In this document: positions 17,548 through 25,928 of the stretch, in pieces
Position numbering within the stretch: the stretch's first letter is position 1
Layout of the letters: the number at the start of each line of letters is the position of its first letter
NCBI GenBank assembly: GCA_947479935.1
Contig: CANKBG010000020.1
Location: forward strand, 1 to 44,132
DNA: 44,132 nucleotides
Direction: 5' to 3'
Source: Comamonadaceae bacterium
GTDB lineage: Bacteria > Pseudomonadota > Gammaproteobacteria > Burkholderiales > Burkholderiaceae_C
Notes under the pieces: model-generated
What the model was told of the DNA's origin: nothing
Seen by the model: the letters and a program-made list of their open reading frames with translations, nothing else
Databases searched by the model: none
Program-made: the position numbers and the translations under genes

Positions 17548-18852
17548 ATGCACCTTGATGACCTCACACATTCAGAACCTTTGGGTGGGCCTCAAAACAC
17601 CTCACCTACCCCTACGCGTGGTTTGGTTTTGATGGGCGGCGGCGCACGCACGGCTTACCAAGCGGGCGTGTTGCAAGCCTTGGCCAAGTTATTGAAAGAA
17701 CAGCAAACAGCTTCCAAAACGCATTCCTCAGTTTCTCCAACATCGTCATTTCCGTTTCAGGTTTTGGTTGGCACCTCGGCGGGTGCTTTGAATGCCACCT
17801 ATTTGGCAAGTCGCGCTGTTGACGGCATTGACGCGCTCTTTGGGCTGGGAGAGTTTTGGCACGGGCTGCATTCCCATTTGGTGTATCACCTGCCTGATAC
17901 ACCGCTGGCCAAAATCAGCCGCTGGGCCACAGCGCTTGGGGTCACGCTGTCGGCACGGCGCCAAGGTGCCGCCTTAGACAGCATGCCCTTGGTGGACACT
18001 TTGCATCGGCGGATTGCCCTCAATAACATCGATCTGGCATTGTCTCGCGGCGACTTGAAGGCTCTGGCGGTGACAGCCTCGAGTTACACCTCAGGGGTTC
18101 ATTGGACCTTTTGCCAAACAAAGCAAACGCTCGATCTTTCTTCGTGGAGTCGGCCTGGACGGCGCGCAGAATTGCAGGACATCACCATTGAGCACTTGAT
18201 GGCATCAAGTGCCATTCCTTTTCTTTTTCCAGCCACGCCGCTTTGGGTTGACGGCAGCATGGAATATTTTGGCGATGGGTCGATGCGGCAAAGCTCTCCC
18301 TTGTCACCTGCGGTTCACTTGGGTGCCAACAAAATATTGGCGATAGGCGTGGGTCAACCGCAACGCAGCCTCATGGGCCAAGCTGCAAACCCCAGCGGCG
18401 CATCAAACGTCTCTGCGACTGCCAACAAGCAACGTCCAAGCCTTGGCAACATTGCAGGCCATGCCATGGCCAGCGTCTTTAACGACACCTTGCTGGCCGA
18501 TGTGGAGCAAGTGCAGCGGGTCAATCAAAGCATTCAACAACTGAAACAACATTTGACAAAACAACAAGGTCCTGAATTGGCGCAGTCACTGCCATTTCAT
18601 GAAATCCAAGTGTTGGCGTTGCAGCCCAGTGAGTCATTGGACGAGCTGGCACAAGCCCATGTGCACGAACTGCCGTTGTCCGTTCACCGCGTGTTGGAAG
18701 GCTTGGGCGCGCTCAAGGGATCGGGCGCAGCACTTTCTAGCTACTTGCTTTTTGAGCCGGGTTTCTTAAGGGCGTTGATGGAGTTGGGCGCCAAGGACGT
18801 GAATCTTAGGAAAGACGAGCTCTTGGCTTTTTTCGCCGATTCAGTGACATAA
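17548..18852 (+). CDS. Patatin-like phospholipase
   Basis: Ser-Asp dyad lipid hydrolase of the patatin/RssA-like family (434 residues). The oxyanion-hole motif GGGAR is at 30-34. The nucleophile elbow GTSAG has Ser77, and the catalytic Asp is in GDGS (Asp243), followed by PLSPAVHLGA, the typical block after the Asp. A weakly conserved Ser/Asn-rich insert near residues 275-300 separates the catalytic core from a helical C-terminal part. No signal peptide is seen, so it is probably cytoplasmic or membrane-associated. It has no Shine-Dalgarno. corA lies downstream on the same strand after a 183-bp structured leader. Role unknown; membrane-lipid turnover is a reasonable guess. Confidence 0.87.
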   Translation: MHLDDLTHSEPLGGPQNTSPTPTRGLVLMGGGARTAYQAGVLQALAKLLKEQQTASKTHSSVSPTSSFPFQVLVGTSAGALNATYLASRAVDGIDALFGLGEFWHGLHSHLVYHLPDTPLAKISRWATALGVTLSARRQGAALDSMPLVDTLHRRIALNNIDLALSRGDLKALAVTASSYTSGVHWTFCQTKQTLDLSSWSRPGRRAELQDITIEHLMASSAIPFLFPATPLWVDGSMEYFGDGSMRQSSPLSPAVHLGANKILAIGVGQPQRSLMGQAANPSGASNVSATANKQRPSLGNIAGHAMASVFNDTLLADVEQVQRVNQSIQQLKQHLTKQQGPELAQSLPFHEIQVLALQPSESLDELAQAHVHELPLSVHRVLEGLGALKGSGAALSSYLLFEPGFLRALMELGAKDVNLRKDELLAFFADSVT

Positions 18853-19035
18853 TCCGAACCATCATTATTTTGGAGTTTGCTCCGTGGAAAGCCACCCTAG
18901 TTGGTAGCTTTCGGATGAGATGGTCTCTTCGCTGCAACGCTTTGCAGCCTGCCTGTCGTTCGAAAGCTGCTTTACATTTACAGCCGCCTTGTCGAACCCT
19001 TGGGCCAAAGCCTTTTGGGCTAAAAGAGACCTGCC
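18852..19035 (+). ncRNA. Candidate structured 5' leader of corA (possible riboregulator)
   Basis: Two domains can be drawn. Domain 1: ATCCG(AA) (18852-18858) pairs with (TT)CGGAT (18910-18916). It encloses hairpins GGAG/CTCC (18872-18883) and GAAAGC-c-ACC/GGT-a-GCTTTC (18887-18912), a three-way junction. Domain 2: GGTCTCTT (18922-18929) pairs with AAGAGACC (19024-19031), ending 4 nt before the corA ATG and covering its AGAG. It encloses GCTGCAA/TTGCAGC (18931-18948), GTTCGA/TCGAAC (18958-18997) and CCAAA/TTTGG (19005-19018). A rival hairpin GAGA/TCTC (18917-18927) would break the masking helix. This is consistent with an on/off switch responding to Mg2+ or translation. It is not the Firmicute M-box or the mgtA leader as I know them. 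Confidence 0.5.
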
Positions 19036-20022
19036 ATGCTCAACATTTTTACGCTTGCCAATGGCCGCTTGGTCCAGGAAGAAATTGAATCCCTGGAAGA
19101 GTTGTCAAAGTTTCACCCTATTTGGGTTGACCTTGAGTCGCCCACTTTGGAAGAAAAACGCTGGATCAAACAATACTACGGTCTGTCCATTCCTGAAGAT
19201 GCGATGGACGAAGACATTGAAGAATCTGCGCGCTTCTATGAAGAGGACAATGGCGAATTGCACATTCGCTCTGACTTCTTAATTGCTGACGAAGACGAGC
19301 CTCGCACCGTTCGCTGTGCGTTTATCTTGAACCAACACAACGCCGATCTGCGCAGCATGGGTGTTTTGTTTTCCATTCACGACGAAGACGTGCCTGTGTT
19401 TCGCTTGCTGCGTTTGCGCGCACGCCGCGCTCCAGGCCTGCTTGAAGACGCCAAAGAAGTGCTGCTCAAATTGTTCGACGCGGATGCCGAATACTCCGCT
19501 GACACTTTGGAAAACATTTACGACAAATTAGAAATTGCTGGCAAGCTGGTGCTGTCTGGCGATGTGACCGACGCCATGGCAGGTGAAGTGCTGGGCGCCA
19601 TTGCAAGGCAAGAAGATTTGAATGGTCGCATTCGACGCAACGTCATGGACACGCGACGCGCGGTGAGCTTTATGATGCGAAGCAAAATGCTCAATGCGGA
19701 GCAATTTGAGGAAGCGCGTCAAATTTTGCGCGACATTGATTCACTCGATTCTCACACTGAATTTTTGTTTGAGAAGATCAACTTCTTGATGGATGCCACC
19801 GTCGGTTTCATCAACATCAACCAGAACAAGATCATCAAGATTTTCTCGGTGGCCAGCGTGGCCTTGTTGCCACCCACACTCATTGCCAGCTTGTATGGCA
19901 TGAACTTTCAGTACATGCCCGAGTTGTCGCAAACCTGGGGCTACCCCTACGCGCTCTGCCTCATGGTGGCCAGTGCCGTGGTGCCCATGTGGTATTTCCG
20001 CAGACGCGGCTGGCTTAAGTAG
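19036..20022 (+). CDS. corA: CorA-family magnesium/divalent-cation transporter
   Basis: Pentameric inner-membrane channel for Mg2+ (also Co2+, Ni2+). The 328-residue protein has a long acidic cytoplasmic domain, a long stalk helix, then two transmembrane segments at the C-terminus. The first ends in the signature YGMNF at about 287-291, and the second precedes the basic tail RRRGWLK. Length and layout match CorA. The ATG at 19036 follows a weak AGAG that can be masked by the leader. The gene is convergent with mtnN and overlaps its end by 8 bp. Confidence 0.95.
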   Translation: MLNIFTLANGRLVQEEIESLEELSKFHPIWVDLESPTLEEKRWIKQYYGLSIPEDAMDEDIEESARFYEEDNGELHIRSDFLIADEDEPRTVRCAFILNQHNADLRSMGVLFSIHDEDVPVFRLLRLRARRAPGLLEDAKEVLLKLFDADAEYSADTLENIYDKLEIAGKLVLSGDVTDAMAGEVLGAIARQEDLNGRIRRNVMDTRRAVSFMMRSKMLNAEQFEEARQILRDIDSLDSHTEFLFEKINFLMDATVGFININQNKIIKIFSVASVALLPPTLIASLYGMNFQYMPELSQTWGYPYALCLMVASAVVPMWYFRRRGWLK

Positions 20023-20740
20023 GCAAGCGCTTCAAAAATTCAGACACAATGGCCACGCTGTAATGGCTGGCCACGTTTTTCACAAATTTTGAAAAATCGG
20101 TGTGCGCGTCATCGTCCGCCCGATCGGACAAGGTGCGAACGACGCCCAACGGAATACCGTAATCATGGCAAACTTGGGCCAAAGCGGCGCCTTCCATTTC
20201 TACGGCCAAGGCATCGGGTAGTTCGTTTTGCAATCGCTTGCTTTCTGCTGCACTCGACACAAATTGATCACCACTGATGATCAGCCCCGCATGCACTGGC
20301 ACCTCAGGCAAGGCTTGCTTGGCGCTTTCTATAAGCCGTTGGGTGATGGCCATATCGGTGCTGAATTTTGCACAACCCGAAAGGGGCACAACATGCTTGG
20401 GAAACAAGGGCGAGGCATCCATGTCGTGTTGCAACAATTCGGCTGCCACCACCACATCGCCCACCTGCACGTGCGCGGCCAAACCTCCCGCCACACCTGT
20501 GAACAAGATGCTGTGAACTTGAAATTTTTCAATCAACACGGTGGCTGTGATGGCCGCCGCGACCTTGCCAATGCCTGACAACACGACCACCACATCGTGT
20601 CCTTGCATATGGCCCAGCCAAAATTTTCGGCCTGCAACGGTTTCGCAGTGGGCATCTGGCATGCACGCCAACACCGCAGCCAACTCTTCTGGCATGGCCC
20701 CGATCAGTGCGAGGCGAGAGGCCTGCTTAGGTGGGTGCAT
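20015..20740 (-). CDS. mtnN: 5'-methylthioadenosine/S-adenosylhomocysteine nucleosidase
   Basis: Cleaves methylthioadenosine and S-adenosylhomocysteine to adenine and the thioribose product, relieving methyltransferase inhibition. With the ATG at 20740 it has 241 residues starting MHPPKQASRLALIGAMPEEL. GAMPEE is the family start, SGIGKVAA follows, and the substrate-binding/catalytic segment VEMEGAALAQVC and the LSDRADD loop lie near the C-terminus (the Asp of SDRAD is catalytic). The start lies 14 nt inside the end of fadD, so translation is coupled. An upstream frame to 20803 is fully inside fadD and was rejected as start. Confidence 0.9.
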   Translation of the reverse strand: MHPPKQASRLALIGAMPEELAAVLACMPDAHCETVAGRKFWLGHMQGHDVVVVLSGIGKVAAAITATVLIEKFQVHSILFTGVAGGLAAHVQVGDVVVAAELLQHDMDASPLFPKHVVPLSGCAKFSTDMAITQRLIESAKQALPEVPVHAGLIISGDQFVSSAAESKRLQNELPDALAVEMEGAALAQVCHDYGIPLGVVRTLSDRADDDAHTDFSKFVKNVASHYSVAIVSEFLKRLPT

Positions 20741-22412
20741 CGCGCAATTCGCGTCGCAAAATTTTGCCCACCGCTGTTTTGGGCAACTCTGTCTTGAACT
20801 CAATCACCTTGGGCTGTTTGTAGCCCGTCATGTTGGCACGGCAATAGTCGCGCACATCGGTTTCAGTTAAGGCGGGGTCTTTTTTCACAATGACCAACTT
20901 CACCGCTTCACCTGTTTTTTCATCGGACACGCCCACTGCAGCGCACTCCATCACACCCGGGCACTGAGACACCACTTCTTCCACGTCATTGGGGTAGACA
21001 TTGAAGCCACTGACCAAAATCATGTCTTTCTTGCGATCGACAATTTTGAAAAAGCCACGCGCATCTCGAATGCCAATGTCGCCCGATTTGAAATAGCCAT
21101 CCGGCGTCATGCAGCGGGCTGTTTCATCGGGGCGCTGCCAATACCCGGCCATGACCTGAGGCCCTTTGATGGCAATTTCGCCAGGCTGGCCCGGCTCTGT
21201 CACTTCGATGCCTTCATCGTCCAACAATTTCATGAAGGTACTGGGCAATGGCACGCCGATGGTGCCGGTAAATTGTGTGCTGGTGGTGGGGTTGCAACTG
21301 GCTGAAGGACTGGTTTCAGACAAGCCATAGCCTTCGCAGATGGGGCATCCTGTTTTCTCTAACCACAGGGCAGCCACAGCACTGGTCACGGCCATGCCGC
21401 CGCCCACGGACACTTTTAAATTTTGCCAGTTAACTTTGTCGAAATCAGGGTGATTGGCCAAGCCATTGAACAAGGTGTTGACGGCTGGGAAGCTGTGGAA
21501 TGTGTGCTTTGACAATTCTTCCAATACCGCGGGTAAATCACGTGGGTTGGGTATCAAAATATTTTTGCCACCCGTTCGCAGGCCCAGCATCATGTTTACC
21601 GTGAAAGCAAAGATGTGATACAGCGGCAAGGCACAGACGGCGGTCGGTTGCTCATTGGCCGGCACGCGTTTCATGACGGGGTCATTCCACGCTTGCGATT
21701 GCAACAAATTGGCAATCACGTTGCGGTGCAAAAGAACCGCGCCTTTTGAAACGCCGGTGGTACCTCCCGTGTATTGCAGCACGGCAATGTCATCGCCATG
21801 AACTTCGGGCTTGGCGAATGCGGCTTGCTCACCAATGGCCAAGGCCGATTTAAATTTCACAGCACCTGGCAGATCGTATTCAGGCACCATGTGCTTTACA
21901 TTGCGAACCACAAAGTTGACCAGCAGACCTTTGGCCAAGCCCAGCATATCGCCCATGGCGCACATCACAATGTGCTTGACCTGTGTTTGCGCAATGCACT
22001 TTTGCAAAGTGGTTGCAAAGTTTTCGATGATGACAATGGCTTTGGCGCCGGAGTCTTTGAGTTGATGCTCGAGTTCTCTGGGTGTGTAAAGCGGATTCAC
22101 ATTAACCACCACCAAACCGGCGCGCAGAATAGCGGCCACTGCCACAGGGTACTGCGGCACATTGGGCATCATGATGGCCACGCGGTCGCCTTTTTCTAAA
22201 CCCAGCGATTGCAGGTAAGCCGCCAAAGCCAAGCTTTTGACATCTGTTTCTTGATAGCCAATGTCTTGGCCTAAGAAACTGTATGCCGCGCGATCAGAAA
22301 ATTTCGAAAAACTTTCTGCCATCAAATCGACCAAAGAATCATACTGAGACACATCAATGTCGACAGGTACGCCCTCAGGGTAACTGTTCAACCAAACGCG
22401 TTCTTCCATCAT
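20727..22412 (-). CDS. fadD: Long-chain fatty acid-CoA ligase
   Basis: Activates fatty acids to acyl-CoA by an acyl-adenylate. The 561-residue length equals E. coli FadD. The AMP-binding loop YTGGTTGVSKGA is at residues 214-225, YGLSETSPSAS is about 365-375, and the hinge region GFFKIVDRKKDMILVSGFNVYP precedes the C-terminal domain (about residue 450). The double ATG at 22412 gives the family start MMEERVWLNSYP. It begins 3 nt after the stop of the pnt remnant, which may supply its leader. Confidence 0.95.
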   Translation of the reverse strand: MMEERVWLNSYPEGVPVDIDVSQYDSLVDLMAESFSKFSDRAAYSFLGQDIGYQETDVKSLALAAYLQSLGLEKGDRVAIMMPNVPQYPVAVAAILRAGLVVVNVNPLYTPRELEHQLKDSGAKAIVIIENFATTLQKCIAQTQVKHIVMCAMGDMLGLAKGLLVNFVVRNVKHMVPEYDLPGAVKFKSALAIGEQAAFAKPEVHGDDIAVLQYTGGTTGVSKGAVLLHRNVIANLLQSQAWNDPVMKRVPANEQPTAVCALPLYHIFAFTVNMMLGLRTGGKNILIPNPRDLPAVLEELSKHTFHSFPAVNTLFNGLANHPDFDKVNWQNLKVSVGGGMAVTSAVAALWLEKTGCPICEGYGLSETSPSASCNPTTSTQFTGTIGVPLPSTFMKLLDDEGIEVTEPGQPGEIAIKGPQVMAGYWQRPDETARCMTPDGYFKSGDIGIRDARGFFKIVDRKKDMILVSGFNVYPNDVEEVVSQCPGVMECAAVGVSDEKTGEAVKLVIVKKDPALTETDVRDYCRANMTGYKQPKVIEFKTELPKTAVGKILRRELRDAPT

Positions 22413-22415
22413 TCT

Positions 22416-22682
22416 TTACTGTCTCCTTTGACCCATCTTCTGTGCTTGATTTAACACCCAATCTTGTGAAGCGCGATATTCAATCGCTTTCACCATGTCT
22501 GCCACCACTTTCTTGGCATCGCCAAACACCATCATGGTTTTGGCTTTGTACGCTTCCAAAATGGGAATGCCCACCAAGGCAGTGCCCTTTGTCATGTGCT
22601 TGAGTTCATCGGTCGGAGGGGCACCCACCCTCAGCACCAACTCACATCCGAAAGCACCCGCAGCATGCGTGAAAACTGTCAA
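22416..22682 (-). pseudogene. Fused remnant of pntA and pntB (NAD(P) transhydrogenase)
   Basis: An 88-codon open frame that is not a normal gene. The stretch CELVLRVGAPPTDELKHMTK and the next residues GTALVG match PntA around residues 66-92 (E. coli SEIILKVNAPLDDE region). The following GIPILEAYKAKT matches the PntB segment GMPVLEVWKAQ. MMVFGDAKKVVADMVKAIE matches the very C-terminus of PntB (MLFGDAK). Most of pntA, the small pntA-2 part and almost all of pntB are missing, as is a further stretch of about 25 residues between the two PntB pieces. The only initiator is TTG, 24 nt after an in-frame stop. The frame has stayed open, so a short peptide could still be made. I see this as a double-deletion scar of a pnt operon just upstream of fadD. 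Confidence 0.72.
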
Positions 22683-22712
22683 ACCTTGGTTGGATGACTA
22701 TTGTGCTTGATA

Positions 22713-22782
22713 AATGGATGTCCATTATTTGAAGGTGCCAAATGTCAAATTAGGCACAAAGCGTGTCAAGGCACTTTGACAC
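22713..22782. promoter_or_regulatory. Two dyads upstream of the pnt remnant and fadD
   Basis: AATGGA-tg-TCCATT lies at 22713-22726, and GTGTCAA-N6-TTGACAC at 22763-22782 (7-bp perfect arms). Both sit in the 122-bp gap between the transglycosylase stop and the pnt remnant. TTGACA elements on the minus strand (within 22763-22782 and at about 22742-22747) could be -35 boxes, but no good -10 at proper spacing was found. They may be operators of the lost pnt operon or of fadD. Confidence 0.35.
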
Positions 22783-22804
22783 TGCGGCGATGCTGTGCAC
22801 TTGA

Positions 22805-23554
22805 TCAGGGCAAGGCACTTAAGTTGACCCCCGCCGCCACCTGATCCAAGCGGTCTTGTTCGGCCAAAACCTTGGTCACATAGTCGGATTCACCCTGGAG
22901 AGTGTCTCCCCCCAAGTAAAACAGCAATGCCTGTTCAACCGAGCCCCCCTTCATGCGCACATACTCTTGCAACACGGCCGTCCCCACCCGCATGTTGGTC
23001 AGGGGGTCAAAAGCAGCCAATTTGCCGCCATATTTTTGGTATTTCTTAATGTGGATGTCTGTCATCACTTGCATCAAACCTTGGGCACCCGCTTGACTTT
23101 GAATGTAAGGATGAAAACTCGATTCAATGGCCATGACCGCCAAAATAAGGTGTGGCTTTAAGCGAGTGGTCTCTGACAACACATAAGCCTCCGCCACCAA
23201 GGCCGCAATAGGCTCTGGCGCAACCTTGTATTTCTTGGCCAACCAAGCGGCCACGGCGGCTTGTTTGCGGGGAATGTCTTTGAGGTCGGTGGCTGTGGCG
23301 CGGTCCGCCGTATTTTGAGGCTCCCACCACAAACTCAATTGCTTTTCGCGAAGCCACTCATACACCCTGTTCTCGGAATCACTTAACAAGTCGGGACGCA
23401 AGGCGGCCACACCCAAGCCTAGAACCAATGTCAGGCCCAACATGGCCAGGCCGCTGTGCGTGAGGGTTAGCACGCCGCGCCCCACATCGCGGACAAACGT
23501 ACTCAGCGCAACGCGCATTTGATGCAGGGCAGTGTGAGGGGTAGGCTGGTTCAT
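22805..23554 (-). CDS. Membrane-anchored lytic transglycosylase (SLT domain)
   Basis: Peptidoglycan-cleaving enzyme of the soluble-lytic-transglycosylase fold (249 residues). An N-terminal cytoplasmic segment and one transmembrane helix (about 34-52) precede a periplasmic domain. The catalytic Glu is Glu144 in MAIESSFHPY, followed by SQAGAQGLMQVM, the standard ES...G-x-MQ block, then DPLTNMRVGTAVLQEY. It is likely an envelope-remodelling enzyme; which one of the Mlt set is unclear. A TATACT hexamer ends 10 nt upstream of the start. It is divergent from mnmA. Confidence 0.88.
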   Translation of the reverse strand: MNQPTPHTALHQMRVALSTFVRDVGRGVLTLTHSGLAMLGLTLVLGLGVAALRPDLLSDSENRVYEWLREKQLSLWWEPQNTADRATATDLKDIPRKQAAVAAWLAKKYKVAPEPIAALVAEAYVLSETTRLKPHLILAVMAIESSFHPYIQSQAGAQGLMQVMTDIHIKKYQKYGGKLAAFDPLTNMRVGTAVLQEYVRMKGGSVEQALLFYLGGDTLQGESDYVTKVLAEQDRLDQVAAGVNLSALP

Positions 23555-23611
23555 GATGTGGCCAAGTATAGATATTTAAAGCAGGCTTGAGGTTGCTCGG
23601 TTGGCTCAAGA

Positions 23612-23617
23612 GATAAT
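23612..23617 (+). promoter_or_regulatory. -10-like hexamer 6 nt before mnmA start
   Basis: GATAAT ends 6 nt before the ATG. TTGAGG (23587-23592) is a possible -35, at a long 19-bp spacing. No Shine-Dalgarno. Suggests a leaderless transcript. Confidence 0.45.
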
Positions 23618-23623
23618 CGGGGC

Positions 23624-24742
23624 ATGAAGCATCAGAGAATTGTGGTGGGCTTGTCTGGCGGCGTCGATTCAGCCGTCACGGCACACTTGTTGAAAAAGCA
23701 AGGCCATGAAGTGGTCGGCATTTTCATGAAGAACTGGGAAGACGATGACGACAGTGAGTTTTGCGCCGCCAACATCGACTTTGTAGATGCCGCAGCTGTG
23801 GCCGATGTGGTGGGCATCGAGATTGAGCATGTGAACTTTGCAGCCGATTACAAGGACCGTGTGTTCGCAGATTTTTTGCGCGAGTACCAAGCGGGCCGCA
23901 CGCCCAATCCCGACATCCTTTGCAATGCCGAAATTAAATTCAAATCATTTTTAGACCACGCCATGCAAGTGGGTGCTGAAAAAATAGCCACTGGCCACTA
24001 TGCGCGTGTGCGTTTAAACGAGGCCACAGACCTCTTTGAACTCATGAAGGGCTTGGACAACAGCAAAGACCAAAGTTATTTCTTGCACCGCCTGAATCAG
24101 GCGCAACTTTCCAAAACTTTATTTCCCATCGGTGAGTTGCAAAAAACGCAAGTGCGCCAAATTGCCGAAGAGATTGGCTTGCCGAACGCCAAGAAAAAGG
24201 ATTCGACAGGCATTTGTTTCATTGGTGAGCGCCCTTTTCGCGATTTTTTAAATCGGTACATTTCTAAAGAGCCCGGCCCCATCAAAGATGCCACAGGCCG
24301 AACCATTGGCAAACATGTGGGCCTGAGTTTTTACACCTTAGGACAACGCCAAGGGCTTGGCATTGGCGGCATCAAAGCCAAAGGTGCACAACGAGGTGGC
24401 GGCGAGCACACGCCGTGGTTTGTGGCACGCAAAGACATGGCACAAAATATTTTGTGGGTGGTGCAAGGCCATGACCATCCTTGGTTGCAATCGCCCTCGC
24501 TTGATGCGGCAGATTTCAGTTGGTGCGCAGGGACAGCACCCGCGCCAGGCCGCTACGCTGCCAAAACACGGTATCGACAAGCCGATGCCAATTGCGTGTA
24601 CACGACAGCCAATGCCGCCGAGTTTTCGCTAGCCTTTGATGAAAACCAATGGGCCGTCACGCCTGGGCAAAGTGCCGTGCTGTATGACGGCGAGGTGTGT
24701 TTGGGCGGTGGCGTGATCAACGCAGCCACCACCCTCGCCTAA
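23624..24742 (+). CDS. mnmA: tRNA-specific 2-thiouridylase MnmA
   Basis: Inserts sulfur at position 2 of the wobble uridine in tRNAs for Lys, Glu and Gln. The 372-residue protein has the PP-loop SGGVDS (residues 11-16) and the catalytic cysteines Cys100 (ILCNAEIKF) and Cys198 (TGICFIGE). GHYARV and the [11 protein letters not shown] segment are also typical. Its start lacks a Shine-Dalgarno. It is convergent with tcuB, with only 2 bp between the stop codons. Confidence 0.97.
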   Translation: MKHQRIVVGLSGGVDSAVTAHLLKKQGHEVVGIFMKNWEDDDDSEFCAANIDFVDAAAVADVVGIEIEHVNFAADYKDRVFADFLREYQAGRTPNPDILCNAEIKFKSFLDHAMQVGAEKIATGHYARVRLNEATDLFELMKGLDNSKDQSYFLHRLNQAQLSKTLFPIGELQKTQVRQIAEEIGLPNAKKKDSTGICFIGERPFRDFLNRYISKEPGPIKDATGRTIGKHVGLSFYTLGQRQGLGIGGIKAKGAQRGGGEHTPWFVARKDMAQNILWVVQGHDHPWLQSPSLDAADFSWCAGTAPAPGRYAAKTRYRQADANCVYTTANAAEFSLAFDENQWAVTPGQSAVLYDGEVCLGGGVINAATTLA

Positions 24743-24744
24743 GT

Positions 24745-25917
24745 TCAGTCACTGCCCAAAGCCAATTTGCTAGGCTGCCTTTTTTCCACTGCAAAGCGCA
24801 TCAAGGCCGCTGTTCTGAAAATGCCATGCGCAAATTTGCCGTAGGGCAAGGTTAAGAAAAGCGCCATCACCAGACCCAAATGCACCGCCAACAATGAGGG
24901 CATGGCAACCGAGTTTTTAGACAGCATTAAGGCCAAGCCCGTGACGCTGATGAGAAACAACAAAGCAATGAAGCCACGGTCCATGGGTCGTTGTTGAACA
25001 TCGCCATGATTGGGGTCACGCGCCAAGTTCAAGCGCCACAGTCCCAGAGTACCCAAGGTCAAAGAGATGCCCCCGACAGTGCCTAAAATTTTAGGAAGGC
25101 TGTTGAAGTCATAAGGCGCAGGCCAGCCGAAGGCGTAGTGGTACAAGGTGGCCACGCTGGTGGCCGCAAAGCACAGCATGAAGCCGTAAAAAGTCAGATG
25201 GTGCATACGTTTGCGCGCCAAGGTAAACGCATCGTCTTCGTTGTTACAACCTTCGCCGTGACCGCCGCCCAAATATTTCAGCCTCAGGGCGTCATGGGCG
25301 GCTTCTGCAGCAGCGGGCGAACTGAGTGGCGCGCCACTGGTTGCGGGCGTCAGGTCGTTCCAAAACTTTTTAACACCCAAGCTAAGGGCCAACACGGCCC
25401 ACAAAAAAATCGGGGTAAACAAACTGACCATTAAATTGTGCGGAAAGATGGCGTAGAACCCGCCGTCAAGGGGCGCGCTCAATAGCGTGCCATTGCGTTG
25501 CAGGGCCAACATCAAAAACAAGCTGAGACTGGCGGCCAAGGCCAGCGACAAGGTCAAACCATTGCGCTTGTAAAGCCCGCCCAATGCTGGCGGCCACGCG
25601 TAGTCCGAATAAGTTTGGCCACGAACCGTGGCCATGGCTTTGGGTACGTTGATGGCAAATTCATGCGGTGGTGCATATTGGCATGCATGCAAGCAAGCAC
25701 CACAGTTGTGGCACAAGTTGGCCAAATAGTGAATGTCGGCTTTGCCAAATTCCAAACGTCGCGTCATGGCCGGAAACACGGCACAAAAACCTTCGCAATA
25801 TCGGCAGCCATTGCAAATTTGGAGTTGGCGTGCCACTTCCTTTTCGGGATCTGTGAGCACCCTAGGGCCTTGCGCCAGTGCTTTCGCTTCTTGAGTGAGT
25901 TGTTGAAGTGTTTGCAT
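24745..25917 (-). CDS. tcuB: TcuB-like tricarballylate utilization Fe-S membrane protein
   Basis: Re-oxidises the FAD of TcuA and passes electrons to the membrane. The 390-residue protein has two ferredoxin-like Cys clusters near the N-terminus, at Cys35/38/41/45 ([11 protein letters not shown]) and Cys69/72/75/79 ([11 protein letters not shown]). It then carries about six hydrophobic segments with several His residues that could bind heme. This is the TcuB/CitB layout. It starts 11 nt after tcuA and so forms an operon with it. A tcuC transporter and a LysR-type tcuR are not in this window. Confidence 0.9.
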   Translation of the reverse strand: MQTLQQLTQEAKALAQGPRVLTDPEKEVARQLQICNGCRYCEGFCAVFPAMTRRLEFGKADIHYLANLCHNCGACLHACQYAPPHEFAINVPKAMATVRGQTYSDYAWPPALGGLYKRNGLTLSLALAASLSLFLMLALQRNGTLLSAPLDGGFYAIFPHNLMVSLFTPIFLWAVLALSLGVKKFWNDLTPATSGAPLSSPAAAEAAHDALRLKYLGGGHGEGCNNEDDAFTLARKRMHHLTFYGFMLCFAATSVATLYHYAFGWPAPYDFNSLPKILGTVGGISLTLGTLGLWRLNLARDPNHGDVQQRPMDRGFIALLFLISVTGLALMLSKNSVAMPSLLAVHLGLVMALFLTLPYGKFAHGIFRTAALMRFAVEKRQPSKLALGSD

Positions 25918-25928
25918 AGTTATTCAGT

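Noticed and set aside
18852..19035. Known M-box or mgtA-type magnesium leader
   Set aside because: Helix order and sequence do not match what I know of these classes; a covariance search would be needed to exclude a described family.
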